Source of the DNA: Candidatus Poribacteria bacterium
GTDB taxonomy: Bacteria; Poribacteria; WGA-4E; PCPOR2b
Direction of reading: 5' to 3'
DNA length: 59,846 nucleotides
Assembly (NCBI GenBank): GCA_022822785.1
Contig: JAJEAL010000122.1
Location: 1-59,846, forward strand
Notes under the pieces: model-generated
What the model saw: only the letters and a program-made list of their open reading frames with translations
Databases searched by the model: none
Told to the model about the DNA's origin: nothing
Part shown: positions 26,243 to 35,123 of the stretch, in pieces
Layout of the letters: every line of letters starts with the position of its first letter
Position numbering within the stretch: the first letter of the stretch is position 1
Made by a program: the position numbers and the translations under genes

Positions 26243-27228
26243 TGAGATTGCTTCCTTCGATAATCTGACTGCCTTGCCCTTCAAAATGGAATTCCAATTG
26301 CGAGAGCCCTAAATCCGCAAGTGCCCCGGTTACAGTCCCCTGTCTCTCTGTGAGAACATAAAACAGAAAGTAGCCGCCACCACCTGCCCCCAGAATTTTG
26401 CCTCCTAGCGCACCCGCATCGACTGCACGCTCATAGATAGTATCCAACATTGGGCTCAAAATACTGCCGCAGAGGGACCGCTTCAACTCCCAAGCACGGT
26501 GTAACAGATGTCCAACCTTGGAGAAACAATCTGGGGGGGTGCGCTTTACAAGAACATTGTAAAATGCGGGGACAAGCTCCTTGATTTGCAGCAACGTCTG
26601 AGGACTCGCAGAACGTTTCTGTTTATGCAAGATGGTTTCGGCGCGGCGTTGAATCCCGGTATAGAATAGCGTGAAGTTCTCTTTCAAACGCGATATCGTT
26701 CCGGGGGTTGCTGGAATTTCTTGTGTGTGGACACTTTCATCGCTGTTGAACTGAATCCGTCTCAACCCACCGTATGCGGCGATATACTGATCCTGCTTTC
26801 CGATAGGCTGGTTCAGGCGTTCTATCTCAATCTCGCACGCTTGCTGTGCAAGGATCTCCGCGGACATTTCGATCCCCCGATAGGTGTACAACGCATTGAG
26901 CAATCCAACAGTTAATGCACTTGACGACCCCAACCCACAGCCGCGCGAGGGGATATCGGAGGTAACTGTGATAGACACACCCCCGGTCACCCCCGTTTTT
27001 CGCATCGCCTCTCGAATCAGAGGGTGCTGAATGTACTCAAGGTGAGAAACCGTTTCACAGCGGTTTGGGGTGTTGATAGCAATTTGAGAGTTCGATCGTT
27101 TTGTGATACGGACGAAGATGAATTTATCGATAGCGGTGCTGATGACTTCGCCCCTGCTGGTAGAAGCTGGGAATGTCGGTTCCGCCCCCGACAAAACTGA
27201 TGCGTATCGGTGTCTGTGAAATAATCAT
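26175..27228 (-). pseudogene. GHMP sugar kinase (HddA-like) with a frameshift near the start
   Basis: The gene begins [19 protein letters not shown], the usual start of heptose 7-phosphate kinase-like GHMP proteins, and reaches FYQQ at codon 25. It then shifts frame: compared with the intact paralogue at 54633 five bases are missing, and the next frame continues [11 protein letters not shown] to the end. The ATP loop PSRGCGLGSSSA and the C-terminal GGKILGAGGGGYFLF are intact. The ATG overlaps the stop of the epimerase gene (ATGA). As written the protein would not be made, unless there is a sequencing error or programmed shift. The intact copy could supply the function. Confidence 0.8.
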
Positions 27229-28202
27229 GCGCCCTCTCTGACAGATGTGGGAAAGACCGTCGACAGCGAACGGCAATATGGAACGGTTTGTTCTAAACCC
27301 TCTTGGAGCGGAATCTGAGGCAGCCACCCCAAATCCCTCTGAATTTTCTCAGGACTGAGTGCGATTCGATGAATTTCGCCAAGCCGTGGCTCGGCATATA
27401 CCGGAGACATTTCAAAAATCCCCTCGCGTCCCGTAATTGAACCGATAATCCCCTTCAGTCTGCAAAACAGTTCCTCAAGATTAATCTGTTCTCCATTGCT
27501 GACATGATAAATCTCTCGGTCACCACCCGATAGCGCGAGCAGATTCGCCTCAACCGCATCCGAAATAAAGAGGTAATCGCGTGTCGAGCTGCCATCCCCA
27601 AAGATAGTTGGCGGCTCTCCCTTCAGCATTGAATCTGCGAAAATGGCGATGACTCCCGAACCCCCGCGTGAATGTTGACGCGGGCCGTAGATATTGGCGT
27701 AACGTAGGACGGTGTAGTTGAGATCCGCGTTGGCGGATGCGAGAAACAGGTAATGCTCTACCGTGTGTTTGCTAATTCCGTAAGGGGAGATAGGGGCAAT
27801 AGGGTGTGCTTCATCTACCGGAAGGTAGGTTGGTTCCCCGTAGACGGTGCCGCCGCTGGAAGCGTAAATCACCTTTTTCACGCCGTATTTGATACAGTGC
27901 TGAATGAGACGGATTGAGCCGATGATATTATGTTGTGCATCAAAAATCGGATCTGTGTTGGACCTGCGGACATCGTTTTGCGCTGCATGGTGGCTGACAA
28001 TATCCGGTTTCTCTCGCTGAAAAATCTCACCGAGCCCCGGATCCAAGAGGGGCGCTTCGTAAAATTTAGCACACGGGTTAAGATTATGTCTGTATCCGGT
28101 CGTCAAGTTGTCAACAACGACTACCTCGTGTCCGATTTCGAGCAATCTATCCACCAGATGCGAACCGATGAATCCGGCACCCCCGGTCACTAAAATTTTC
28201 AT
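27225..28202 (-). CDS. NAD-dependent sugar-nucleotide epimerase/dehydratase
   Basis: A 325-residue extended SDR enzyme of the GalE/RmlB group. [20 protein letters not shown] is the NAD-binding loop, VVDNLTTG the GalE-like turn, [12 protein letters not shown] the catalytic Ser/Thr region, and [13 protein letters not shown] holds the catalytic Tyr-x3-Lys. [17 protein letters not shown] is also typical. It probably epimerises or dehydrates a UDP- or GDP-sugar. AAGGAGGGG lies 4-5 nt before the ATG. It is coupled to the GHMP kinase gene. Confidence 0.9.
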   Translation of the reverse strand: MKILVTGGAGFIGSHLVDRLLEIGHEVVVVDNLTTGYRHNLNPCAKFYEAPLLDPGLGEIFQREKPDIVSHHAAQNDVRRSNTDPIFDAQHNIIGSIRLIQHCIKYGVKKVIYASSGGTVYGEPTYLPVDEAHPIAPISPYGISKHTVEHYLFLASANADLNYTVLRYANIYGPRQHSRGGSGVIAIFADSMLKGEPPTIFGDGSSTRDYLFISDAVEANLLALSGGDREIYHVSNGEQINLEELFCRLKGIIGSITGREGIFEMSPVYAEPRLGEIHRIALSPEKIQRDLGWLPQIPLQEGLEQTVPYCRSLSTVFPTSVREGA

Positions 28203-28264
28203 GCACCCCTCCTTATCACCTGTCCAGTTTGATGATACATCGCCCTGTGAGTTCCCCAGCCATT

Positions 28265-28295
28265 GAAACCGAGTTTTTTTTGAAAACTCGGTTTC
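28265..28295. repeat. Solo copy of the GAAACCGAGTTTT hairpin
   Basis: A perfect 13-bp stem GAAACCGAGTTTT/AAAACTCGGTTTC with a 5-nt loop. The stem is the same as the central hairpin of the two MITE copies (3605-3774 and 17196-17365), but none of the surrounding MITE sequence is present. It lies in the 145-bp gap between the alcohol dehydrogenase and epimerase genes. Confidence 0.8.
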
Positions 28296-28347
28296 TTTCT
28301 TCCACGCTCCTGTAGTGTTACCTCTATACAACTATCTAAACAGATTC

Positions 28348-29394
28348 TTAGCTTGCGTCTAGTTGTATAATACACCTTCCTATCAGTCTCCCATCCCGCA
28401 TCTTTTCCACCACCGAATTAATGTCGTCGAGCGAAGCGGACTCGGTTATCAGTTCTCGGAGTTTCAGCTTCCCTGCGTTTGCCAGCTTGATGTAGCGTGG
28501 GATTTGATGGTGGGGACGGCTTTCAGTAATGACCTGAAATCCCATGACAGTTCGTCCAAAGTGCAGCGGCTCTGGATTCAACGATACGTTGTACCCCGCT
28601 TTTGGACCGGAAATCAACATTGTCACACCGTCGGTGCGTGTCAGCTGATATGCCATTTCAAATAGTTCAACATTCCCCGTGCTGTCGATGACGACATCAG
28701 CTAAGGTGTCTCCAACGATCCGAGGAATCTCACGAGTTAGATCACACCCTTTGGCATTGATGCAATGGGTGGCACCGAGTTGACGGGCGAGATGAAGTTT
28801 CTGATCGGACAGATCGACTGCGACGATGGGATGGGCAGAAACTAGCGCAGCACCTTGAATCAGATTCAGCCCAACACCCCCGGCGCCAAGAATCACCACG
28901 GAACTCCCCGGCTCAATTCCCGCTTTACTGATAGCACCGAGTCCGGTGAGGGTCGCACACCCGAACAATGGTGCGAGTCTCAAATCGAAATCTGCGGGGA
29001 TAGTCGTCAACCGATTCTCCGAAACAACGGCGTATTCGTTAAAGGTAGTTACCCAACCAGCGTTGAGGTGTTTTCCGTTCCACCGATAGTTGGGTGTGTC
29101 GGATTCGATCCCGTCCCCGATTCCACAATGCAAGACGACACAATCACCTTGCGCCACCGTTCTCACACCGGGTCCCACCGCCTCAACCGTTCCTGAGCCC
29201 TCATGTCCGAGCAGGTGCGGCAGATATGGGTCTTTTCCCCGTTTTCCGTCAATCATAGCGACCTGTGAGCCGCAGACACTGGTATAGTGAGTTTTGACAA
29301 GGACTTGACCGGGGGAGAGATCCCCCGGCAGTTGAACCGAGTCTATGACCAACGGCTCTCCCTGTGCAGCCAGAATTGCGGCTTTCATCTCCAT
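28348..29394 (-). CDS. Zinc-dependent alcohol dehydrogenase (MDR family)
   Basis: A 348-residue medium-chain dehydrogenase. Catalytic zinc ligands are visible in THYTSVCGSQ (Cys) and GHEGSGTVEAVGPGV (His-Glu), and VVILGAGGVGLNLIQGAAL is the NAD loop. The four-cysteine structural zinc lobe of classical enzymes is absent, replaced by a loop with NYRWNGKHLNAGW. The C-terminal EPLHFGRTVMGF segment recalls class III-type enzymes. I start at the ATG 29394 after GAGGAGAG; another Met lies two codons later. It sits among the sugar-nucleotide and peptide-modification genes and could oxidise a sugar or a tailored side chain. Confidence 0.88.
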   Translation of the reverse strand: MEMKAAILAAQGEPLVIDSVQLPGDLSPGQVLVKTHYTSVCGSQVAMIDGKRGKDPYLPHLLGHEGSGTVEAVGPGVRTVAQGDCVVLHCGIGDGIESDTPNYRWNGKHLNAGWVTTFNEYAVVSENRLTTIPADFDLRLAPLFGCATLTGLGAISKAGIEPGSSVVILGAGGVGLNLIQGAALVSAHPIVAVDLSDQKLHLARQLGATHCINAKGCDLTREIPRIVGDTLADVVIDSTGNVELFEMAYQLTRTDGVTMLISGPKAGYNVSLNPEPLHFGRTVMGFQVITESRPHHQIPRYIKLANAGKLKLRELITESASLDDINSVVEKMRDGRLIGRCIIQLDAS

Positions 29395-29398
29395 TGTT

Positions 29399-30433
29399 TT
29401 ATCTCTCCTCATCTCTACATGCTGCTAAACAGTGAGTATCCGTTACTTCAATTGAGCGAGCAGATTCCGCCAGAAATGCCTGATCGGAGTGTCGATGAAA
29501 CGAGAGTTCAGAGCGGATAACCGAAAATCCCATACGGGTATAGAGTCCAACCGCCCGAAGGTTCTTGGCTTGTGTTCCGACTTGGATCTCGGAGGTCTGC
29601 CCTTGGTAGTGCCTAATAGCCTCCGTGACCAACGCCTTACCAATTCCCCTGCCGTGAAACGCTGGCTCAACTGCAATCAGTTCAATTTCCCCCACCTTCT
29701 CCGCCTCCCTTTTTGATCGGAGCAGCACAAACCCAACCAATTCCTGTTCGACTTCCGCGACATAGATAGCCTCGGCGCGTCCTTTGAATCCGTTACGGAC
29801 CCATTCGCGACGCGAATGACGAGCGCGCAATTCAGTGATTTGTGGATCGACCCGTAAACGGAACGATTCAAAGGCACGATAAGCAATGGCTGCGACCGTT
29901 TCCATTTCGCCCGGCTGTGCAAGGCGGATATAAAAATCAGATTTGCTGACAAACGGAATCTCATCGGCAGTCTGGCGACCAAAGGTCAGGAACGATTCGA
30001 TAATCCTGAATCCCACCGCCTCGACTGCATGGAGTGCTGCTAACGCACCTTCAGGGAGGCGCGTCGACAGAAAGCGAACACCGTGCCCCTCTGCATCCGC
30101 AATGCACGCCCTCAGGACCATCTTCAGCCGACTGCACTGTTCTGCATAGTCACCCTCCGCCCACAATCCCCCAACTGAACCCGACGGACATCCAAGCACT
30201 TGGCTATCCCATGGCAAGGATCGCCAACCTGCCAACCCCTGTAACCAATCCAATCGTAGCATTGACCACACACGGGTGTTTGGGACGTTTGCATAATCGA
30301 GCGCCGAGTTCAATAGAGGATAACGATCATTATTCCTTGAGCTAAAAGCCTTCAAACACTCCCGACTGGTGAGTTGGACCATTTCCCTTGGTTGTGCCTT
30401 ATTGTTGGGTTGTGCCTTCAAGGGATTCTTCAA
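29399..30433 (-). CDS. GNAT-family N-acetyltransferase
   Basis: A 344-residue protein. The C-terminal half is a GNAT domain: AVEPAFHGRGIGKALVTEAI is the acetyl-CoA binding motif A (R-G-x-G-x-A/K) and LYTRMGFSVIRSELSFH is motif B. The N-terminal half (LPWDSQVLGCPSGSVGGL) resembles the leading part of sugar amine acetyltransferases such as WecD/RffC. That would fit the nearby sugar-nucleotide genes. The start is a TTG preceded by AAGGAGAGA. The gene ends 5 bp before the alcohol dehydrogenase start. Confidence 0.82.
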   Translation of the reverse strand: MKNPLKAQPNNKAQPREMVQLTSRECLKAFSSRNNDRYPLLNSALDYANVPNTRVWSMLRLDWLQGLAGWRSLPWDSQVLGCPSGSVGGLWAEGDYAEQCSRLKMVLRACIADAEGHGVRFLSTRLPEGALAALHAVEAVGFRIIESFLTFGRQTADEIPFVSKSDFYIRLAQPGEMETVAAIAYRAFESFRLRVDPQITELRARHSRREWVRNGFKGRAEAIYVAEVEQELVGFVLLRSKREAEKVGEIELIAVEPAFHGRGIGKALVTEAIRHYQGQTSEIQVGTQAKNLRAVGLYTRMGFSVIRSELSFHRHSDQAFLAESARSIEVTDTHCLAACRDEER

Positions 30434-30453
30434 TCTCTCTCCTTCATAGTGCC

Positions 30454-32061
30454 TCAGTTCCCTTCAATGACGAGATGTTTCATGTTTTCGATGAGATCTG
30501 TGTGATTCGTAAGGGTGGCGTCAAACTGGATTTCTAAGGGCGAGAGGAGGTATTGGAAATGGGGACTGAGTAGGATTATTGCGTAGTCCTCCTGTAGAAT
30601 TGACATAATCCTCTGTCCAATCATGCCTCTTTGCGCTACGTCCACCGTTCCAGCCAATTGAGAGAGCAGCGCATCCACCTCGGGGTTGTTGTAAGCAAAG
30701 GAGTTGTTCCTCCCTTGAGAGTGAAAGTATCGGGACAATCGACTGTAATGAGATCCAAAAGAAATTCGGCTTAAGAGAACATCCCCCACTTCCCACATGT
30801 TATGCGGCACACCTTCCTCAAGAAAAACAGGGTTAATAGTCAATGCCCCGACCGATTTACCGACGAGGGTTGCCAAATAGGGAGCCGTTGGCGATTCTCG
30901 GGGATAAATTATCCTCAGGTTAAGCGAAGAATGAGTCGGAGCCTTCATTGTTTTTTTATCAATATGCTGTCCGCCGTGGAGATAACGGTTAATCGCCCGG
31001 TAATCAATGGCCTCCTTCAGCCAGCAGCAGTTATTTTCATCTGATAGTAATCCGTCACGACGGTTGAGGAACATCAGATGGTAGGCTTCATTAAAAAAAG
31101 GTGCCTGCTGCAACGGAAGTTCATTTGAGATCTGGTACAGTGGCTGCAGCGTATCGATGGGTATAAAATCGATTTTCTGGCGGAGAAGGGCTGTAATTGC
31201 ACGAGCAGGATACTGGAAACGTTTAATGGTAATCCAATCAATTCCGCCTTTCTGTTCTTGATAGTAATCTGGGTTACGAACAAGTCGAAAGTTGACTGCT
31301 TGCCGTCGGAAGTTCTTCAAGCGATAGGCCCCCGAAGTAACTCGATATGGTTGGAGCGAATGGGACGGGCGGATGGGCAGACTCGCGAGGCGTTGCGGAA
31401 ATATCGGTTCTGCCCTTGCCAACCGGATATGGATCTGATCTGCGCCCTCGGTTTTTATCTCCTCAATCAGCGATGCAAGGTGGTTTTCCGAAATTGTCTG
31501 GATAACATCCTCTCGGATAATAGGCTTTCCGTCGCTCCAGCGGAGATCTGTCCTCAAGGTGATTGACCAAGTTAAAAAGTCCTCCGACGGTTCGACCGCG
31601 GTCGCGAGCCGTGGTTCAATTTCTCCGCTCCGATGGACCCTAAAAAGGAAATCATAACAGAGTCGATCCAGCGAAAACTGAAGTGCCGGAGGGAAGTAGT
31701 CTAAGGACCCTTTGGTAGAGGGAATTAACTCTCCGATGGAGAGTCCCCCAACCGGTGGCTTCTCGTTCGGACGTACCATGCGGAGGGCACCGGTGTAAGG
31801 GGAAAGGTTCAAGTATTTTTGGAGTTCTCGGTGGACCTCCCCTTGATAGGGGGCACCTTGGTCAAGTTTCGACAGCAAAAAATAGATCTGATCCGCCTCC
31901 AGAGACGGGGCTAGATGTTGTTTGAGGAGGTTGAGCTCTCCCAAGCATTGATTCAGATATTGCGGCGTGATTCCGACGCCTTGGGCGGTCTGCTTCTTGT
32001 TCGATTCCGGGTGTTGTTTTTGATAGTTAATGAGACTGATAAGGGTATCAACTTTGGACAT
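30454..32061 (-). CDS. SgrR-like regulator with a peptide-type solute-binding domain
   Basis: A 535-residue protein without a signal peptide. The N-terminal 110 residues look like a helical DNA-binding region (KKQTAQGVGITPQYLNQCLG has helix-turn-helix character). Residues about 110-530 are a family 5 extracellular solute-binding domain, as in DppA/OppA: WSITLRTDLRWSDGKPI, VRNPDYYQ and the EAIDYRAINRYL stretch. This combination is that of SgrR, a cytoplasmic transcription factor that senses a small ligand. Here a peptide or sugar ligand made by the surrounding cluster would make sense, but this is inferred. It lies 60 bp after the radical SAM gene and 20 bp before the acetyltransferase. Confidence 0.78.
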   Translation of the reverse strand: MSKVDTLISLINYQKQHPESNKKQTAQGVGITPQYLNQCLGELNLLKQHLAPSLEADQIYFLLSKLDQGAPYQGEVHRELQKYLNLSPYTGALRMVRPNEKPPVGGLSIGELIPSTKGSLDYFPPALQFSLDRLCYDFLFRVHRSGEIEPRLATAVEPSEDFLTWSITLRTDLRWSDGKPIIREDVIQTISENHLASLIEEIKTEGADQIHIRLARAEPIFPQRLASLPIRPSHSLQPYRVTSGAYRLKNFRRQAVNFRLVRNPDYYQEQKGGIDWITIKRFQYPARAITALLRQKIDFIPIDTLQPLYQISNELPLQQAPFFNEAYHLMFLNRRDGLLSDENNCCWLKEAIDYRAINRYLHGGQHIDKKTMKAPTHSSLNLRIIYPRESPTAPYLATLVGKSVGALTINPVFLEEGVPHNMWEVGDVLLSRISFGSHYSRLSRYFHSQGRNNSFAYNNPEVDALLSQLAGTVDVAQRGMIGQRIMSILQEDYAIILLSPHFQYLLSPLEIQFDATLTNHTDLIENMKHLVIEGN

Positions 32062-32121
32062 TTTTGTGTGGAAATTTCCCTTCCCTTTGAGTGTTAGGTC
32101 TTTAAGGGAAGGTCCACTGTC

Positions 32122-33471
32122 TTAACCCTTCCCTTGGACAATTGATTTGTGGTGTGCCTTAATCAGTTCCGGCACAATCAGATCATATTCCGCCTCTTTC
32201 GGGTTTGCTTCGTTGATCTTCCCCGTCTGGTGGAGAGCATCGGCGCGGCAGTCCGCACAGATCGGAAGATATCGACAGGAGAGACACTTTTCCGAGCGTT
32301 GATAACTCTCCTTTAGGACGGTATCAATCCCACCAAATCCGGTGGCGATATGCCCTGCCTCATATTTTGCGTCCCGACCGATGAAATTTGGGCAAGTATA
32401 TAGTTTGCCGGAAGGTTCTAAGATAAAGTTCCGTCCGTCGTGCCGCTGCATCGCGCACCATGTGTGCCTTGGAAGGAGATTCTCAAGAAGGCCTCGCTCT
32501 GCGGCATAGATTGAGAGTTTCGCAATTTCGACGAGGATTTCTCTCTCCGCAGCCATCTTTTGACCTTGGTCAACATACAGTTGAGAGGCGGAGATGGTTG
32601 CGTTGTCGTTGGTCTCCATCACCGGCGAAAATGTCACGCGAACCCTTCTTTCCCCATAGCCTTCATCCACCAAGGTGTCAATCAGTTCATAAGCGGCAGC
32701 TACACGCGACTCGTCGAGAACACAGAGGACATCGGTACGAATCAGTCCCGCGTACTCGGCGAGGTTTTTCATGATTGTCCTGTAGGTGCCTTTGCCGCTC
32801 TGAAAGGGGCGGGAGGCGTCGTGCGTCTCCTGATTTCCGTCAATCGTTATCTGCGCTTGGGTGAAGCCGAGAGGGTGCAAGGTTTCGACCACCTTCCGCG
32901 TCAACAGTACGCCGCTGGTCACCATCCCGAAACGGAAACGGATCCCTCTCTGTTCGCAGAACTGTTTCAACTCCGTCGCAGTTGAGACAATGGCCTGCAA
33001 ATTGGAGAGCGGTTCACTGCCGTAATAACTGATAAAGAGACGTTCCGCCTCCACCTTTTCGCACTGAGCCTTGATAAACGCAAGGCATTCGTCCGAAAGA
33101 TCTCCCTCCAAACGTCCGCCGTCGTGCGTTCCCTGCTGGTAGCAGTAGCCGCATGCCAAGGGACATCGCTGCAGATTCGTCAGTAACGTGACGCTGACCT
33201 CTCCGCCTTTTTGGTCAGGAGATTGGTTGAGGTATTCGAGAAACCGTTCTCCCTCTTTAATCTCTTTTGGGACCAGAAACCCCTGATCTCGAAGCGGTTC
33301 GATGATTGTGTGCCACTGATGCTCAGTCGGAACGTCTTTCGATAGGTTTTGTAGCACATCCCATTCCGCTTTGTCAATCTGAATCAACGCACGGGACAGC
33401 GTGTTGTACAGTAGATGTTGATCTGGTTTCGGGTAATCATTCACAACGACGGTAAACTGAGATAACTTCAT
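32122..33471 (-). CDS. Radical SAM/SPASM protein, probable peptide maturase
   Basis: A 449-residue enzyme. An N-terminal region of about 90 residues (YNTLSRALIQIDKAEWDVLQ, then GFLVPKEIKEGE) is the substrate-interacting domain seen in peptide-modifying radical SAM enzymes. The 4Fe-4S cysteines are C103-x3-C107-x2-C110 in RCPLACGYCYQ. The C-terminal part contains the SPASM cysteines (WCAM..., LYTCPN, KCLSCRYLPICADCRADAL) that bind auxiliary clusters. Such enzymes install cross-links or thioethers on ribosomal peptides. A small peptide gene lies upstream on the same strand (34950-35123). GGAGGTTCT precedes the ATG. Confidence 0.92.
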   Translation of the reverse strand: MKLSQFTVVVNDYPKPDQHLLYNTLSRALIQIDKAEWDVLQNLSKDVPTEHQWHTIIEPLRDQGFLVPKEIKEGERFLEYLNQSPDQKGGEVSVTLLTNLQRCPLACGYCYQQGTHDGGRLEGDLSDECLAFIKAQCEKVEAERLFISYYGSEPLSNLQAIVSTATELKQFCEQRGIRFRFGMVTSGVLLTRKVVETLHPLGFTQAQITIDGNQETHDASRPFQSGKGTYRTIMKNLAEYAGLIRTDVLCVLDESRVAAAYELIDTLVDEGYGERRVRVTFSPVMETNDNATISASQLYVDQGQKMAAEREILVEIAKLSIYAAERGLLENLLPRHTWCAMQRHDGRNFILEPSGKLYTCPNFIGRDAKYEAGHIATGFGGIDTVLKESYQRSEKCLSCRYLPICADCRADALHQTGKINEANPKEAEYDLIVPELIKAHHKSIVQGKG

Positions 33472-33502
33472 AGAACCTCCAATTGATGGTTAATACACGA
33501 CG

Positions 33503-33536
33503 AGAAACCGAGTTTTTTCGGAAAAACTCGGTTTCT
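33503..33536. repeat. Solo copy of the AGAAACCGAGTTTT hairpin
   Basis: A perfect 15-bp stem (AGAAACCGAGTTTTT against AAAAACTCGGTTTCT) with a TCGG tetraloop. It is the fourth occurrence of this palindrome in the window and lies 32 bp upstream of the radical SAM start, in a 229-bp gap after the glycosyltransferase. It could act as an RNA stem in the transcript; a terminator T-run is missing. Confidence 0.8.
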
Positions 33537-33700
33537 GATCTGTTAATTTGTAGGGAACAACGATCGTTGTTCCTTACTATACTGTTCCGCCTGTCCCGAT
33601 CTTATCAGGGAGCAGCCCGAGAATCAGGGCTTTCTCACTTTCAGTTGAGGTCGTTGGGTTTCACGGTTCCCGTTCAACCCAATCTACGTTGAACCACTCC

Positions 33701-34834
33701 TTATTGTTTGCCGATCGCGGCTTTGAATGTCTGTTGAGTTAAGTTAGAGTAGAACTTACCGAATTGCCGCCGGAGATCTGTCGCTCCCGGGGAGGACGAA
33801 AGAACCCCTCCCGCCGAAAGCCGTTTATGTTGCTCACCGAGTCGGGCGAGGAGTTCCGTCTGCTCTCGGTACGGTGCGGGGAGATCTTCATGCTGGGGAC
33901 AAGGTCCTTCCTCATTGACAGCCAATACCCCCTCCCAAAGTTGCAGCAATGGATCGTTCGGCGCGAGACGCAGCCCCTTTTCCAACTCCCTTTTGGCAAG
34001 CGGGGTGCCTCCACCGAATTCCCCACTTTTCTGTAGATAGATCGCCGCGCGGAGTGCATAGGCGTGTGGTTCGGATTGAAGGTTGGGGATCAGTACGTCC
34101 AGAGGGGTGGATTCTATCTGTTCACGGGTAAAATTGAGGATATCCCGTTCCATTTTCGCTCGATTGGCTTTGATGTTGATAGAACTACCCGAATGCTGTC
34201 GATACTCCGTCAACGGGAGGTTGATAGTCTCAACCTTAAACTTCTTTGCGATTCGAATCCACATCTCGTAATCTTGCGCTTTGATATCTCGATAGGCCCC
34301 CACCTTTTGGTGGACGAGAGAGCGCACCATCACCCCCGCGCAGGTGGAGATGCACCCCATCAGCATATTGAATAACCGTCTGGAATCCGGGCACCGACGG
34401 GGTGGAAAGGTATGGATCCGTTTTCCCGCCGTGTTGATGTGGTAGTAACCTGTAGCGACCAATCCGACCTTCGGCTGGGCTTCAAACACTTCGACGGAGC
34501 GGGTAATCTTCTCCGGTAAGAGGCGATCGTCGTCATCCAGCCTCTGAATATATTCCCCTTGCGCCAACGCCAACCCTCGGTTCACGGCAGAGGTCAATCC
34601 GCTGTTTTTCTGGTACAGATAGGTGACTTTGTGCTTCTGAGGGGAGGAGGAACTTAGCGAAAGGTAGGGCTTGAGGGCAAATTTTGTGGCGGCACCCTCG
34701 TCCGAAGATCCATCATCGATAATCAAGATTTCGATGAGCGGATAGGTCTGGGCGAAGACGCTATCGACTGCCTCCCGTAGATAGTCTGGACGGTTGTGAG
34801 TTGGAATAATCGCAGACACGAGTCCCGGAATCAT
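33701..34834 (-). CDS. GT2-family glycosyltransferase with a TPR-like C-terminal region
   Basis: A 377-residue protein. The N-terminal 250 residues are a GT-A fold family 2 transferase: VSAIIPTHNRPDYLREAVDS, ILIIDDGSSD (nucleotide binding) and YIQRLDDDDRLLPEK with the metal-binding acidic cluster at residues 100-103. QDYEMWIRIAKKF is the catalytic ED-like region. Residues about 270-330 (AIYLQKSGEFGGG, ELEKGLRLAPNDPLLQLWEG) look like TPR-type helix pairs. GT2 plus TPR is the layout of the peptide S-glycosyltransferase SunS, which fits the small Cys-containing peptide encoded just upstream. An ordinary polysaccharide transferase cannot be excluded. Confidence 0.85.
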   Translation of the reverse strand: MIPGLVSAIIPTHNRPDYLREAVDSVFAQTYPLIEILIIDDGSSDEGAATKFALKPYLSLSSSSPQKHKVTYLYQKNSGLTSAVNRGLALAQGEYIQRLDDDDRLLPEKITRSVEVFEAQPKVGLVATGYYHINTAGKRIHTFPPRRCPDSRRLFNMLMGCISTCAGVMVRSLVHQKVGAYRDIKAQDYEMWIRIAKKFKVETINLPLTEYRQHSGSSINIKANRAKMERDILNFTREQIESTPLDVLIPNLQSEPHAYALRAAIYLQKSGEFGGGTPLAKRELEKGLRLAPNDPLLQLWEGVLAVNEEGPCPQHEDLPAPYREQTELLARLGEQHKRLSAGGVLSSSPGATDLRRQFGKFYSNLTQQTFKAAIGKQ

Positions 34835-34949
34835 CGCCTTTCTCCCTGAAGGTCTAGGGTACGAGGGAGAAGGTAAAGGTGAAGCGGACTAACGTCGTTC
34901 TTCACCTTTCCTAATTCTCCCAACCCACACTGGCTGGGGGTTATCTTCT

Positions 34950-35123
34950 TCACACGTTGCTATCTTCTTCCCAATCAGCCTCAATAGCATTAACGTAGTT
35001 ATGATACGAACAACAGAGGAGGGATATCCACGCAAATTCGTCTTCGGTTTCCGCCTCTGTCTCAACTGTCAAGGGACTCATCGGGAACTCGGTATCTACC
35101 GGGTTGATGATTTGAACTGCCAT
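34950..35123 (-). CDS. Candidate RiPP precursor peptide, 57 residues
   Basis: A short gene with an excellent ribosome binding site (AAGGAGG, 5 nt before the ATG). The product begins MAVQIINPVDTEFPM, continues with a very acidic stretch (ETEAETEDEF) and ends with AWISLLCCSYHNYVNAIEAD followed by WEEDSNV. It has two adjacent cysteines and two aromatic-x-Asn triplets (YHN, YVN). On the same strand follow a glycosyltransferase, a radical SAM/SPASM maturase and sugar-nucleotide genes. I therefore read it as a leader-core precursor of a modified peptide. No homologue is known to me; the translation and start are direct observations, the role is inferred. Confidence 0.6.
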   Translation of the reverse strand: MAVQIINPVDTEFPMSPLTVETEAETEDEFAWISLLCCSYHNYVNAIEADWEEDSNV

